A stretch of 64,000 nt of DNA, taken from the NCBI RefSeq assembly GCF_022179805.1, contig NZ_BPUO01000006.1:425537-489536 (forward strand), given 5' to 3'. Every line of letters starts with the position of its first letter. Within the stretch, counting starts at the first letter, position 1. A program made the translations under genes and the position numbers. This document shows positions 42,836 through 51,943 of the stretch, one piece after another. Origin of the DNA: Cupriavidus pauculus (GTDB taxonomy: Bacteria > Pseudomonadota > Gammaproteobacteria > Burkholderiales > Burkholderiaceae). Below the pieces are notes generated by a model, which did no database searches, was not told the DNA's origin, and saw only the letters and a list, made by a program, of their open reading frames with translations.

Positions 42836-44530
42836 TCAGCGAGACTGGCTCTTGCCAGCCTTGGCGGAAGTGGTCGACTTGGCTGGCGCCGGCTTGCCGG
42901 AGGGCTTGGCGGCGCCCTTGTGCGGCGCGGCTTCCACCACCACACGCTTGCGCGGCTCGGCCTTGTCGGCTTTCGACGCCTTGGAGACCGGCGCCTTGTC
43001 AGACTTGGCGGCAACGGTCTTGCCGCGCGACTTGCCATGGGCGGCGCCACGCACGGGTGTATCGTCGCCGTCGTCGCCACGCTCGGCGCGCGCTGCGGCA
43101 GCCGAATTGGGCCGCAGCATCAGCACCAGGCTTTGCCCGGCCACGAGCTTGCTGCCCGACAGCTTGTTCCACGACTGCACCTGGTGCGTCGACACCCCAT
43201 AACGGCGCGCCACCGACGACACGGTGTCCTTGCGGCCCGCCTTGACCACCACGCGCCGGGCGTCGGGTACATCGGGCTCGACGGCCAGCATCGCGGTGTC
43301 CACCAGCGACGCGCTGATGTCCTGGTCGTGGCGTTCCGTGCGCGGAATCATCACCGTCGATCCGGCCTTCAGCCGCATGCCCTTGGGAATGCGATTGATC
43401 TCGCGCAGCGTGTCGGCATCGACATTGAGCCGTGCGGCCAGTGCTTCCACGCGCTCGCGGCTGTCCACGGTCATGGCCGTCCACGTGGAAAGCCCGCCCC
43501 GGTACGTATTGAGGTTGTACTGGAAGCGCTCGGCGTTATCGAACGGCAGCAGGATCTGCGGATTCGCCGCACCCAGGATCACGGGCCGGTTGAACGACGG
43601 GTTCAGCGCCTTGAATTCGTCCAGCGGCATGTTGGCCAGCTTGGCCGCCAGCGCCACATCGATATCGCGCGACGTGGTGACCGTCACGAAATACGGGTGG
43701 TCCGGAATCTCGGGCAGCCGTACGCCATACGCGGCCGGGTTGGCGATGATGTTCTTCACCGCCTGCAGCTTCGGCACGTAATAGCGCGTCTCGTTCGGCA
43801 TGGTCAGGCTGGCGTAGTCCGTGGGCAGCCCGCGCGCCTGGTTGCGCGCGATGGCGCGCGACACGGCGCCCTCGCCCCAGTTGTACGCGGCCAGCGCCAG
43901 GTGCCAGTCGCCAAACATGTCATAGAGCCGCGACAGGTAGTCGAGCGCGGCGTCGGTGGACGCCAGCACATCGCGCCGCTCGTCGCGGAACATGTTCTGC
44001 TTGAGGTTGTAGGACTTGCCCGTGCTGGGGATGAACTGCCACATCCCGGCCGCCTTGGCCGTGGACTCCGCCTGGGGGTTGAACGCGCTCTCCACGAACG
44101 GCAGCAGGGCCAGCTCGGTCGGCATGTTGCGGCGCTCCAGCTCCTCCACGATGTGGTAGAGGTAGCGGCTCGACCGCCCCACCATCCGCTCCATATAGTC
44201 AGGCCGCGCCGCGTACCACTGCGTGCGGTCATCGACCAGCGTGCCCTCCAGGTCCGGCATCGCAAAACCCTTGCGGATGCGTCCCCAGATATCGCTGGAC
44301 GGGCCGCGCAGCCAGTCCACGCTGGTCTGGTCGACGTTGACGACGGTGCTGCTGGAGCGCATGCCGGGCTTGCCGGTGCTGTTCAGGGTGTTGAGCGGGT
44401 CCTTGGGAGAACCGGCTTCCAGGGCGGTCGGCGTGCCGGACATCTCGCCGGCGGGCGGTGTGGGTGTGCTGGCGCAGGCTGCAAGCAGCGCGGCACACGC
44501 AACTACCGCCAGAAATCGACCAAATCTCAT
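42836..44530 (-). CDS. mltD: Membrane-bound lytic murein transglycosylase D
   Basis: The 564-residue lipoprotein cleaves peptidoglycan glycan strands. It has a lipoprotein signal (FLAVVACAALLAAC, lipobox LAAC), an SLT domain with the catalytic glutamate in LLPFVESAFNPQAES and GMWQFIPSTGKSYNL, AALAYNWGEGAV-like LALAAYNWGEGAVSRA, and two LysM-type repeats (around VEALAARLNVDADTLREIN and VSSVARRYGVSTHQVQSWN). The last 65 residues are rich in lysine, alanine and proline. I chose the ATG at 44530; a TTG 24 bases upstream is less likely. Confidence 0.93.
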   Translation of the reverse strand: MRFGRFLAVVACAALLAACASTPTPPAGEMSGTPTALEAGSPKDPLNTLNSTGKPGMRSSSTVVNVDQTSVDWLRGPSSDIWGRIRKGFAMPDLEGTLVDDRTQWYAARPDYMERMVGRSSRYLYHIVEELERRNMPTELALLPFVESAFNPQAESTAKAAGMWQFIPSTGKSYNLKQNMFRDERRDVLASTDAALDYLSRLYDMFGDWHLALAAYNWGEGAVSRAIARNQARGLPTDYASLTMPNETRYYVPKLQAVKNIIANPAAYGVRLPEIPDHPYFVTVTTSRDIDVALAAKLANMPLDEFKALNPSFNRPVILGAANPQILLPFDNAERFQYNLNTYRGGLSTWTAMTVDSRERVEALAARLNVDADTLREINRIPKGMRLKAGSTVMIPRTERHDQDISASLVDTAMLAVEPDVPDARRVVVKAGRKDTVSSVARRYGVSTHQVQSWNKLSGSKLVAGQSLVLMLRPNSAAAARAERGDDGDDTPVRGAAHGKSRGKTVAAKSDKAPVSKASKADKAEPRKRVVVEAAPHKGAAKPSGKPAPAKSTTSAKAGKSQSR

Positions 44531-44685
44531 TAATTTCTCTGAAAGTGACGCCAAAAATTTCGCCTGATCCTATGGAAAAGGTGGGTTGGCGTCAATGAGA
44601 TTTTCCCCAAGATGCAATTTGGACATCATGCGCTACCTGGCGGGCGCTCCACGGCTCCCGCCTGGCTCGAAACGTCTGAAATGTA

Positions 44686-45486
44686 TCAGCGGAAGTTGTC
44701 CTTCCAGCCGCGCAAGGCGCCGAAAGCCGCGGCATCGCTGCTGACGTCGCCACCCTGGGCCTGCACCGCGTGGCGCACCGCCGGCTCGCGCGAGCGCAGG
44801 AACGGATTGACTGCGCGCTCATGGGCCACGGTGGTGGGCACGGTCGGGGTATCGGCCTGGCGCAGCGCATCTACCCGATCGGACCAGGCCGACAGGTCGG
44901 CATTGCCGGGCTCCACGGCCTGGGCAAAGCGGACATTGCTGCGCGTATATTCATGGGCGCAGTAGACCCGGGTGTCGCCCGGCAGGGCTGCCAGCTTGTC
45001 CAGCGACGCCAGCATCTGGGCGGGCGAGCCCTCGAACAGGCGCCCGCAGCCGCTGGCAAACAGGGTATCGCCGCAGAACACCACGTGGCCGGCCCCGGGC
45101 AGGTCGCCGGCATAGGCGACGTGCCCGGCGGTGTGGCCCGGCACATCGATTACCCGGAAGCTGGTGGCCGGGTGCGCCAGCGTCACGATGTCGCCCTCGC
45201 GCACGGCCTGGGTGCGGTGCCCGATGCGCTCGCCGGCGGGGCCGATGACCGGCATCGGGGTGCCGTCGGGGCCGGCCGGATGCGCCTCCAGCAGATCGGA
45301 TACGCCACCCTGGTGATCGCCATGGTGATGGGTGATTACAATAGCGCCCAGTGCCAGCCCGCGTTGCGCCAGAAAGCGCTCCACGGGCTCGGCCTCGCCT
45401 GGATCCACCACGGCGGCGCATTGGCCGTCGTGGATGGCCCAGATATAGTTGTCCTGAAAGGCGGGGATCGGCTCCACTTTCAACAT
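44686..45486 (-). CDS. gloB: Hydroxyacylglutathione hydrolase (glyoxalase II)
   Basis: The 266-residue metallo-beta-lactamase-fold enzyme hydrolyses S-lactoylglutathione. It shows [10 protein letters not shown], the metal motif [41 protein letters not shown] and [10 protein letters not shown]. It diverges from the methyltransferase gene with only 11 bases between the start codons, so the promoters must overlap the coding starts. Confidence 0.96.
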   Translation of the reverse strand: MLKVEPIPAFQDNYIWAIHDGQCAAVVDPGEAEPVERFLAQRGLALGAIVITHHHGDHQGGVSDLLEAHPAGPDGTPMPVIGPAGERIGHRTQAVREGDIVTLAHPATSFRVIDVPGHTAGHVAYAGDLPGAGHVVFCGDTLFASGCGRLFEGSPAQMLASLDKLAALPGDTRVYCAHEYTRSNVRFAQAVEPGNADLSAWSDRVDALRQADTPTVPTTVAHERAVNPFLRSREPAVRHAVQAQGGDVSSDAAAFGALRGWKDNFR

Positions 45487-45497
45487 GTGTGCTCCTT

Positions 45498-46310
45498 ATG
45501 TCCAACCGACCGATTATAGATTGGGAAGAATGGCTGGCATCGCCACCCGGGCAGTACATGCTCGAATGGGAGGCCCAGCAATATGACCGGACGGTAGCGG
45601 ACATCTTCGGCTATCACGCGGTGCAGCTCGGGCTGCCCCATATCGACACGCTGCGCGAGAACCGCATGCCGTTCTCGGCGCTGGCGCTCGATGGCCGCGC
45701 CGGCCCGCACGGGCCCCGCGAGACCCATCCCGACGCCCGCCAGCTGCTGTGCCGCTTCGACGAACTGCCCTTCGACACGCAGAGCATCGACCTGCTCACC
45801 CTGCCCCACATCCTGGAATTCTCGGAAGACCCGCACGAAGTGCTGCGCGAGGTATCGCGCGTGCTGATGCCCGAAGGGCGCGTGGTGGTGACATGTTTCA
45901 ACCCGATGAGCCTGTGGGGCGCGCGCCAGGGCCTGAACCGGCTGGGCGCCACGCCGTTCCTGCCCAGCGACGCCCAGACCATCGGCTTCGTGCGCATCAA
46001 GGACTGGCTCAAACTGCTGGGCTTCGATATCATCCGCGGCCGGTTTGGCTGCTATTGCCCGCCGTACCGCACCGACCGCTGGCTGCAGCGCGCCGCCTTC
46101 ATGGAAAAGGCCGGCGACCGCTGGTGGCCGATCTTCGGCTCGGTCTACATGATCTCGGCCATCCGCCGCGTGAAGAACATCCGCCTGGTGGGCCCGTCCT
46201 GGAAGAATGCCAAGCCCACGCTGACGCCCGTGTCGGCCCCGGTGGCCACGCCCACCGGCACGCACGGCAAGCACGGCAAGCACCACAAGATCACCACACC
46301 CGGCGACTAA
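45498..46310 (+). CDS. Class I methyltransferase (YafS-like)
   Basis: The 270-residue protein has a methyltransferase core: RFDELPFDTQSIDLLTLPHILEFSEDPHEVLREVSRVLMPEGRVVVTCFNP in pieces, then KDWLKLLGFDII. Motif I is not typical. The C-terminus is rich in threonine, histidine and lysine. The position between gloB and rnhA-dnaQ matches E. coli yafS, supporting that family; the substrate is unknown. Confidence 0.8.
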   Translation: MSNRPIIDWEEWLASPPGQYMLEWEAQQYDRTVADIFGYHAVQLGLPHIDTLRENRMPFSALALDGRAGPHGPRETHPDARQLLCRFDELPFDTQSIDLLTLPHILEFSEDPHEVLREVSRVLMPEGRVVVTCFNPMSLWGARQGLNRLGATPFLPSDAQTIGFVRIKDWLKLLGFDIIRGRFGCYCPPYRTDRWLQRAAFMEKAGDRWWPIFGSVYMISAIRRVKNIRLVGPSWKNAKPTLTPVSAPVATPTGTHGKHGKHHKITTPGD

Positions 46311-46343
46311 CCAGCCCGGGGCACCCCCGAATCCAGATTCAAG

Positions 46344-46796
46344 ATGCCAGATCCATCCATGCAAGAAGTCACGATTTACTCCGATGGGGCCTGCAAGGGC
46401 AATCCCGGCCCTGGCGGCTGGGGCGCCGTGCTGGTATCCGCCGGCCACGAGAAAGAGCTGTTCGGTGGCGAAAACCCCACCACCAACAACCGCATGGAGC
46501 TGATGGCCGTGATCGAGGCGCTGCGTGCGCTCAAGCGGCCCTGCGTCATCAATATTTATACCGATTCGCAGTATGTGCAGAAAGGCATCAGCGAATGGAT
46601 CCACGGCTGGAAGAAGCGCGGCTGGCAGACAGCCGACAAGAAGCCGGTCAAGAACGCCGACCTCTGGCAGATTCTTGACGAATTGCGCCAGCCCCACACG
46701 GTGGAATGGCACTGGGTGCGCGGCCATAACGGCCACCCGGGCAACGAACGCGCCGACCGCCTGGCCAATCGCGGCGTGGAATCGATCAACACCTGA
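46344..46796 (+). CDS. rnhA: Ribonuclease HI
   Basis: The 150-residue enzyme cleaves RNA in RNA-DNA hybrids. The four catalytic carboxylates are in [37 protein letters not shown] and NERADRLAN. The basic protrusion [20 protein letters not shown] is present. The start may be 46344 or the ATG at 46359. Confidence 0.97.
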   Translation: MPDPSMQEVTIYSDGACKGNPGPGGWGAVLVSAGHEKELFGGENPTTNNRMELMAVIEALRALKRPCVINIYTDSQYVQKGISEWIHGWKKRGWQTADKKPVKNADLWQILDELRQPHTVEWHWVRGHNGHPGNERADRLANRGVESINT

Positions 46797-46835
46797 CCGG
46801 CGTCCCGCCCGCCCCAGCGATTACAATCCTGCCCC

Positions 46836-47573
46836 ATGCGACAGATCGTTCTCGACACCGAAACCACCGGCCTGAACCACGCCACCGGCGATCGCCTGAT
46901 CGAAATTGGCTGCGTGGAACTGGTGAACCGCCGCCTGACCGGCCGCAACCTGCACTTCTACATCAACCCGGAACGCGACGTCCCCGAGGACGCCGTGGCC
47001 ATCCACGGGCTTACTGCCGACTTTCTGGCCGACAAGCCGAAGTTTGCCGAGGTCATGCACGACATCCAGGATTTCGTGCGCGACGCCGAACTCATCATCC
47101 ACAACGCTGCGTTCGACATGGGCTTTCTGGAGATGGAGTTCAAGCGCCATGACCTGCCCCCGTTCCGCGGCCACGTGGCCAACGTGATCGACACCCTGCG
47201 CGAAGCACGCCAGATGTTCCCCGGCAAGCGCAATTCGCTCGACGCGCTGTGCGACCGCCTGGGCGTGAGCAACGCCCACCGCACGCTGCACGGCGCATTG
47301 CTCGATGCCGAACTGCTGGCCGAGGTCTACCTGGCCATGACGCGCGGCCAGAACTCGCTGGTCATCGACATGCTGGACACCGGCACCACCGGCGGCGAAG
47401 CCCGCGCCACCGCCGACCTGTCCGCCCTGACCCTGCCCGTGCTGCTGGCCACCGAGACCGAAGTCTCGGCCCACGAGGGCGTGCTCAAGGAACTGGACAA
47501 GGCCAGCGGCGGCAAGACCGTCTGGAAGATCGAAGTCCCGACCGAAGTCCCCGCCGACGCCACGGTCCAGTAA
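46836..47573 (+). CDS. dnaQ: DNA polymerase III epsilon subunit
   Basis: The 245-residue proofreading 3'-5' exonuclease has ExoI IVLDTETTGL, ExoII NAAFDMGFLEME and ExoIII with HRTLHGALLDAELLAEVY. The C-terminal tail would bind the polymerase subunit. It follows rnhA by 39 bases; in enterics the two genes are divergent, here they run together. Confidence 0.96.
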   Translation: MRQIVLDTETTGLNHATGDRLIEIGCVELVNRRLTGRNLHFYINPERDVPEDAVAIHGLTADFLADKPKFAEVMHDIQDFVRDAELIIHNAAFDMGFLEMEFKRHDLPPFRGHVANVIDTLREARQMFPGKRNSLDALCDRLGVSNAHRTLHGALLDAELLAEVYLAMTRGQNSLVIDMLDTGTTGGEARATADLSALTLPVLLATETEVSAHEGVLKELDKASGGKTVWKIEVPTEVPADATVQ

Positions 47574-47633
47574 CCTCCAGTATCCCTGTGCCGAAGCCCT
47601 CACAACTTTTTCGCAAAAACCCGAAAAAATGGC

Positions 47634-47662
47634 TTTACAAGATACTGACCCATCGGCATAAT
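47634..47662 (+). promoter_or_regulatory. Sigma-70 promoter of tRNA-Val
   Basis: TTTACA (47634-47639), 17 bases, CATAAT (47657-47662). Transcription would start about 44 bases before the mature tRNA. Confidence 0.65.
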
Positions 47663-47712
47663 CTCGTTTCTCCGCTGCACGACACCAGCAACAACGGTGA
47701 CGAAGCAGTAAG

Positions 47713-47787
47713 GGGTGGTTAGCTCAGCGGTAGAGCACTGCCTTCACACGGCAGGGGTCACAGGTTCAATCCCTGTACCACCCACCA
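47713..47787 (+). tRNA. tRNA-Val (anticodon CAC), integration site
   Basis: Acceptor stem GGGTGGT/ACCACCC, discriminator A and encoded CCA. The anticodon stem CTGCC/GGCAG encloses TTCACAC, giving anticodon CAC. The integrase gene of the mobile element follows 169 bases downstream in the same direction, the usual layout for P4-type integration into a tRNA 3' end. Confidence 0.97.
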
Positions 47788-47789
47788 GT
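47763..47789 (+). other. Left attachment site (attL) in tRNA-Val
   Basis: The last 25 bases of the tRNA plus GT match a degraded copy at 62581-62606: the stretch CTGTACCACCCACCAGT is repeated there with one base missing, and 6 of the 10 preceding T-arm bases also agree. Confidence 0.6.
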
Positions 47790-47819
47790 ACAATGGTTAG
47801 CAACACCTTACGTTGCCTG

Positions 47820-47855
47820 AAAACCCCGGCGCCAAGCGGCTTCCGGGGTTTTTTG
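47820..47855 (+). terminator. Terminator after tRNA-Val
   Basis: AAAACCCCGG/CCGGGGTTTT stem (47820-47829, 47843-47852) followed by a T run. It lies inside the element and would end the tRNA transcript. Confidence 0.85.
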
Positions 47856-47902
47856 TTGCCTGTCGTTGCCCATGGTTGACCAGTACCAACCATCACTTTT
47901 TG

Positions 47903-47942
47903 GGGTACGTATGCGGGTATGGGGGTATAGTTTTCAGGGTAC
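47903..47942 (+). repeat. Left GGGTAY repeats, possible integrase arm sites
   Basis: GGGTAC (47903), GGGTAT (47915), GGGTAT (47923) and GGGTAC (47937) lie in the same orientation just before the integrase start. The same motif recurs twice at the right end of the element. Confidence 0.55.
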
Positions 47943-47956
47943 GGAGTTTTCACACC

Positions 47957-49210
47957 ATGCCCAAGCGAATCCTTCCCCTCTCTGACATCCAGTGCCGCCA
48001 GGCCAAGTACAGTCCTGACGGAGGCAACCGCCTCCGCGACGGCGGTGGCCTCTATCTGGAATTGCTCCCGAGCGGCGCCAAGAAATGGCGCATGAAGTAT
48101 CAGAAGCCCGGGTCGAAATCCGAGAACCTGCTCACATTCGGCGACTATCCAGCGGTTGGCCTCAGCGCGGCTCGCGAGCGGCGCGAAGCGGCACGCGCAC
48201 AGCTGACCGATGGCACCGACCCAGCTCTTGCCCGCGACGTGGCCCGAGCCACAGTCTCCGAAGCCGCACGCAACACCTTCCGTGCCGTTGCAGAAGAGTG
48301 GCTGAAGCACAGGAACGATACGTGGAGCGCCGGCTACGCTCAGAAGACCAAACAGCTGCTGGAGCGCGATCTCTACCCCGACCTCGGCCAGCATCCCATT
48401 GCATCGATCACACCGGCATTCCTGCTCACAGTTGCACGCAAGATCGAAAAGCGCGGCGCCTATGAAATGCCGCGCCGCGCCCTGGTCACCGCCGGCCAAA
48501 TTTTCCAGTACGCCATAGGTACCGGGCGCGCCACGGTCGACGCTTCTGCCGGCATGGTCGCTCAATTGAAGCCCCGGCCACCGGTTCAGCACTATCCGCA
48601 CGTGACGGACGTGCAGCTGCCCGACCTCCTCCAGCGCATTGATCGATACACCGGAAGGCCTGAGACCGTCGCCGCCGTGAAGCTGGCCGTCTTGACCTTT
48701 ATTCGCGGTGGAGAGCTGCGGTACGCAGAATGGTCGGAGTTCGATTTCGAGAATGCGGAGTGGCGTGTGCCATCCGGCCGCATGAAAGGTCGCCTGTGGC
48801 ACAAGCTTTCCGGAACGCCGCACGTCGTCCCGCTGTCGCGCCAAGCTATCGCCCTCCTCGAAGACCTGAAGCAATACACGGGACACTTCGCCCTATTGTT
48901 CCCCGGTGCCGTCAGCGTGCTTAAGCCTGTCACTGGCGAGGCGATGAACAAGGTGTTTCATTCGATAGGCTTCAAGGGCCAACAGACGGTCCACGGGCTC
49001 CGTGGCCTTGCGTCGACGCTCCTGAATGAGTCCGGTCTTTTCGACCCCCGGGTTATAGAAGCGCAGCTTTCCCACAAAGAGTCCAACCAAACGATCGCGG
49101 CATACAACCACGCCAAATACATGCCCGAGCGGCGTCGCGTAATGCAGTGGTGGGCCGACTTCATCGATGAACATGCCGCGTCCAATCCTGCGGAAGCAAA
49201 GGCGGCGTAA
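47957..49210 (+). CDS. int: P4-type tyrosine integrase
   Basis: The 417-residue recombinase has an N-terminal DUF4102-like arm-binding domain (GGGLYLELLPSGAKKWRMKY, FGDYPAVGLSAARERR), a core-binding domain and the catalytic domain with R in TFIRGGELRYAEW, HVVPLS, HGLRG (HxxR) and the LSHKESNQTIAAYNHAKY segment with the last histidine and the tyrosine. It should insert the element at the tRNA-Val 3' end. The ATG at 47957 has CGGAG upstream; the frame opens earlier, but that part overlaps the repeats. Confidence 0.95.
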   Translation: MPKRILPLSDIQCRQAKYSPDGGNRLRDGGGLYLELLPSGAKKWRMKYQKPGSKSENLLTFGDYPAVGLSAARERREAARAQLTDGTDPALARDVARATVSEAARNTFRAVAEEWLKHRNDTWSAGYAQKTKQLLERDLYPDLGQHPIASITPAFLLTVARKIEKRGAYEMPRRALVTAGQIFQYAIGTGRATVDASAGMVAQLKPRPPVQHYPHVTDVQLPDLLQRIDRYTGRPETVAAVKLAVLTFIRGGELRYAEWSEFDFENAEWRVPSGRMKGRLWHKLSGTPHVVPLSRQAIALLEDLKQYTGHFALLFPGAVSVLKPVTGEAMNKVFHSIGFKGQQTVHGLRGLASTLLNESGLFDPRVIEAQLSHKESNQTIAAYNHAKYMPERRRVMQWWADFIDEHAASNPAEAKAA

Positions 49211-49932
49211 TGCACAACGACACCATGACTGCAGATTCAATGGACGCAGTATCGCTACTGCAAGACCAGCTCAACAAGACGAACCAACAACTGGAGGAAA
49301 TGTTTGCAGAAGCCTTCGGCGTTTCGATAGGCGACGGATTTCCCGAAGTGGAAGACGACTATGAGAAGCGATTCGGCGTTCGTCCAAATGGAAATCTGAT
49401 GGTGTTGTTTGGAGTTCAAGACCGCGAGATGCTCGCGGACAACTCGGACGACCCACCGAACATTTCCCCAGAAGCACGTGTCATGGCGGAGGCATGTGCA
49501 GCTGCAACGGCGGCGTTTCTACGAAAGCTTACGCCTAGCAGCGTCTATAACGAAGCGATCCTCGAAGACATCGCCGCGGCCGTCTTCAACCTCAGTGCAG
49601 CGCAAGGACAGATTGAGTGCAATCAGCTGCCGGAGGCATTGCACTTCGTTATGGAAGCAAAGTTCTATCTAGGCGCTAGCCACGGCCTACTCCAACGCCG
49701 GGAAGCGGGACGACAGATCGCATCGAAAGGTGGAAGGAAGCGGGACGACAATTTCCGCCCTCATCGTGAGGCAGCCTTCAAGTACATCGCCGAGTACATC
49801 CCGCCTTCCATGTCGGCCCAAGAAGGGGCATCACGCATGCTAAAAGCTGACGTTTTCCCCTTTTCCCACGGCAAGCTTGCAGAGCTCATACGAGAGTACC
49901 GCGCGGCGGCGCAGCAGCCTGAGCAACCATAG
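49210..49932 (+). CDS. Hypothetical protein coupled to the integrase gene
   Basis: I do not recognise this 240-residue protein. Its ATG shares a base with the integrase stop codon (TAATG), so its translation is probably coupled. The N-terminal third is acidic and helix-prone, the middle (RVMAEACAAATAAFLRKL, AVFNLSAAQGQIECNQLPEALHFVMEAKFYLG) looks like a small helical bundle, and the C-terminal third is basic (ASKGGRKRDDNFRPHREAAFKYI), which could bind nucleic acid. No catalytic motif is visible. Roles in excision control or cargo function are open. Confidence 0.65.
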   Translation: MHNDTMTADSMDAVSLLQDQLNKTNQQLEEMFAEAFGVSIGDGFPEVEDDYEKRFGVRPNGNLMVLFGVQDREMLADNSDDPPNISPEARVMAEACAAATAAFLRKLTPSSVYNEAILEDIAAAVFNLSAAQGQIECNQLPEALHFVMEAKFYLGASHGLLQRREAGRQIASKGGRKRDDNFRPHREAAFKYIAEYIPPSMSAQEGASRMLKADVFPFSHGKLAELIREYRAAAQQPEQP

Positions 49933-49972
49933 CGCGTGATGTTCCTTCGGACTACTACCGAGAGCAACAACT

Positions 49973-50947
49973 ATGGCAATCCCCGAGTACGAGTATTCAG
50001 TCGAGCAATGCGACGTTCCTGAAGTCCGGCGAAAGGTCCTGGGCGAATATCGGGTTTTCCGCCGGAAATGTCTCGACTACCTACGCGGCCCTGCGGACAC
50101 TGCGGTAACGACACAGATTCACGACCTCGCCTGGCACACAGTGGTATTCCGCACGCTCAATGAAGCTCGCAGGATTGAGCCCGAACGAGCCATTAACGGC
50201 GCGATGTGGGAACTGATTACTGCTGGATATGCCACGATCATGACAATGGGCATACGCAGGCTGGTCGACAAAAACCCGCAGACTGACTCCGTTTGGAACC
50301 TAATTGCACAGGTGGAAAAACGCCCCGAACTTCTGACGCGCGAGAACTTCGTCTGCCATGACGGGATTCGCTTTGATTACCAAGAAGCGTATCAGCAATA
50401 CGTCCAGTCACTGAACAACAGCACGGGGGCCAGTTCGAGCTGGCTTCCCACCTCCGGCCCTCAGGCTTGGGGCACATCACAAATGCTCCACAAGGCGTTC
50501 GACGAATTGTCAGGACCGTCGAAAAAGCGTAGGCGTACGGATACTATCCAGCCCGCCGTAATTGCGAATCTGAAAGAGCAACTGGGCCATCCATCGATCA
50601 GAAAGGTCTGCACCATGGCAGACAAAGTGGTCGCGCACGCCGAGCGCTTCGCAGAGAACGGGAAAAGTGCCCCGACAACGACCTATCTCGAAATTGATGA
50701 TGCGCTACGCATCATTGTGCAGGTCACGAACTTTCTGTCGTCGAGATTCTTCTACGACGCGGCATTCGGCTCGGTCGTTCCCACCCCTCAATTCGACGTA
50801 TTGGAAGCCTTAGACCAGCCATGGGTCACCGCCGAAAATCTGCCCAAGCTACAAGAGCATTGGCACGAGCTCAGCGAAGCCATGGACCGTTGGGCGTACG
50901 ACCCAGGCGCGGAAATCCTACCCAATTCCTTAAACGACCAGAGCTGA
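49973..50947 (+). CDS. Hypothetical helical protein, possibly AbiU2/HEPN-like
   Basis: The 324-residue protein is largely helical. The segment RTLNEARRIEPERAINGAMWELITAGYATIMTMGIRRLVDKN (seen in pieces) followed by a QTDSVWNLIAQVEKRPELL stretch recalls AbiU2-type HEPN proteins, a group linked to abortive infection, but I see no clear Rx4-6H RNase motif. A central linker is rich in serine and lysine (SGPSKKRRRTD). It lies 40 bases after the coupled gene and is likely in the same transcript. The family call is weak. Confidence 0.55.
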   Translation: MAIPEYEYSVEQCDVPEVRRKVLGEYRVFRRKCLDYLRGPADTAVTTQIHDLAWHTVVFRTLNEARRIEPERAINGAMWELITAGYATIMTMGIRRLVDKNPQTDSVWNLIAQVEKRPELLTRENFVCHDGIRFDYQEAYQQYVQSLNNSTGASSSWLPTSGPQAWGTSQMLHKAFDELSGPSKKRRRTDTIQPAVIANLKEQLGHPSIRKVCTMADKVVAHAERFAENGKSAPTTTYLEIDDALRIIVQVTNFLSSRFFYDAAFGSVVPTPQFDVLEALDQPWVTAENLPKLQEHWHELSEAMDRWAYDPGAEILPNSLNDQS

Positions 50948-50995
50948 AGGCAACCCCATTCAGCGAATCTCGAAATCATCTAAATCGGAGAGCCA

Positions 50996-51021
50996 CTTAG
51001 TTCGACATTCGTCGTGCTAAG
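50996..51021. other. Hairpin in the gap before the AlpA-like gene
   Basis: CTTAGTTCGAC and GTCGTGCTAAG pair at 9 of 11 positions around ATTC. There is no T run, so it may be an operator or weak terminator between the integrase operon and the next genes. Confidence 0.45.
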
Positions 51022-51146
51022 CAAAACCCCGAGGGACGTAGCACTTCGCCCCTCAGCCTAGCTCCAGCTATTAGCAAACACCAGCCTCCTGAGTAACCTC
51101 ATGCCATCGCAACGCATCTGCAACAAATGGCTAGATGAGGCTACCG

Positions 51147-51434
51147 ATGGCAACCAAAGCCCAACGATCCGTGAGAGCCAGCAAGGCTCGGCCCACCAAA
51201 GATCGGACTCCCCCTCCACCTCGCCTTGAACACCTTCCGCACCTCGGTCGGGGTCGCTGGCAAGACATTGCCCCGTTCGTCGGCATCAGCCGCGAAAAGT
51301 GGCGCCAGCTCGTGAACGAAGGCAAGGCGCCCCCTCCCCTTCGGCTCACCACCCGCTGCACCCTCTACGACTTCTCGGCGGTCCATGCCTGGATTGCCGA
51401 CCCCGCAAATTTCAATGCCAAGGAAGCCCAATGA
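51147..51434 (+). CDS. Small HTH (AlpA/MerR-like) DNA-binding protein
   Basis: The 95-residue protein has a basic proline-rich N-terminus and then a winged HTH-like segment, WQDIAPFVGISREKWRQLVNEGKAPPPLRLT, with the pattern of excisionase/AlpA-type regulators that recognise DNA through a short HTH. GAGG lies six bases before the ATG at 51147; an ATG at 51135 is possible. Its stop overlaps the next start (ATGA). It may control integrase, excision or the downstream genes. Confidence 0.65.
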   Translation: MATKAQRSVRASKARPTKDRTPPPPRLEHLPHLGRGRWQDIAPFVGISREKWRQLVNEGKAPPPLRLTTRCTLYDFSAVHAWIADPANFNAKEAQ

Positions 51435-51943
51435 CAGCCACTCCTAGCACTCGCGCGCACCTCGCCGGCACTCAGACCGCTGCGCGGTATCTGACCCGCC
51501 TGGAGACTTGCGCAACCCATGGCGCCTGCATGCCCTATTCGGAGCTTCACAGACAGCTCGTGGCCTTGGGCGGCCTTCATCGCGAGGAATCCATTGGCTT
51601 CCTGCAACACCTGCAGGACCAACTGCAGTTGATGCACTGCGGCCCCGCCCGAAATGCAGGAGTGGCGCTGCCCGGGACCATTGGCAGCATCGTGCGAAGG
51701 CACATCGATGAGTGGTACTCCGGAACGTCCAACCGCTCCCTTGTCGATGCTCTTAGCGACGCCGTTATCGACGTCCTCACGAGTCATCCACGTGAGGCGC
51801 CACATCTCGCGAACTCAGGCCTTTGGCTACAGGCGACACATGACGTCATTGTCGACGGCACCCCATTTCGTCCGACATACATGCCGCCGTGGGACCCCAC
51901 CCCAGCGCCCTCCACTCCGACAAACAGTGCTGGAGGTGCGTAA
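51431..51943 (+). CDS. Hypothetical protein, 170 aa
   Basis: I do not recognise this protein. It overlaps the preceding regulator gene by four bases (ATGA), so the two are translationally coupled. The sequence contains helical parts (TAARYLTRLETCATHGACMP, VDALSDAVIDVLTSHPRE) and resembles a small winged-helix arrangement in MPYSELHRQLVALGGLHREESIGFLQHLQDQL (seen in pieces). It ends in a proline-rich tail. No catalytic motif or membrane segment is visible. Confidence 0.6.
   Translation: MTATPSTRAHLAGTQTAARYLTRLETCATHGACMPYSELHRQLVALGGLHREESIGFLQHLQDQLQLMHCGPARNAGVALPGTIGSIVRRHIDEWYSGTSNRSLVDALSDAVIDVLTSHPREAPHLANSGLWLQATHDVIVDGTPFRPTYMPPWDPTPAPSTPTNSAGGA

Noticed and set aside
47744..48886. 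Minus-strand open frame opposite the integrase gene
   Set aside because: It overlaps the integrase catalytic region and the tRNA, with no motif or ribosome binding site.
50948..51146. Additional gene between the AbiU2-like and AlpA-like genes
   Set aside because: No frame of useful length with a ribosome binding site; only a hairpin is visible.
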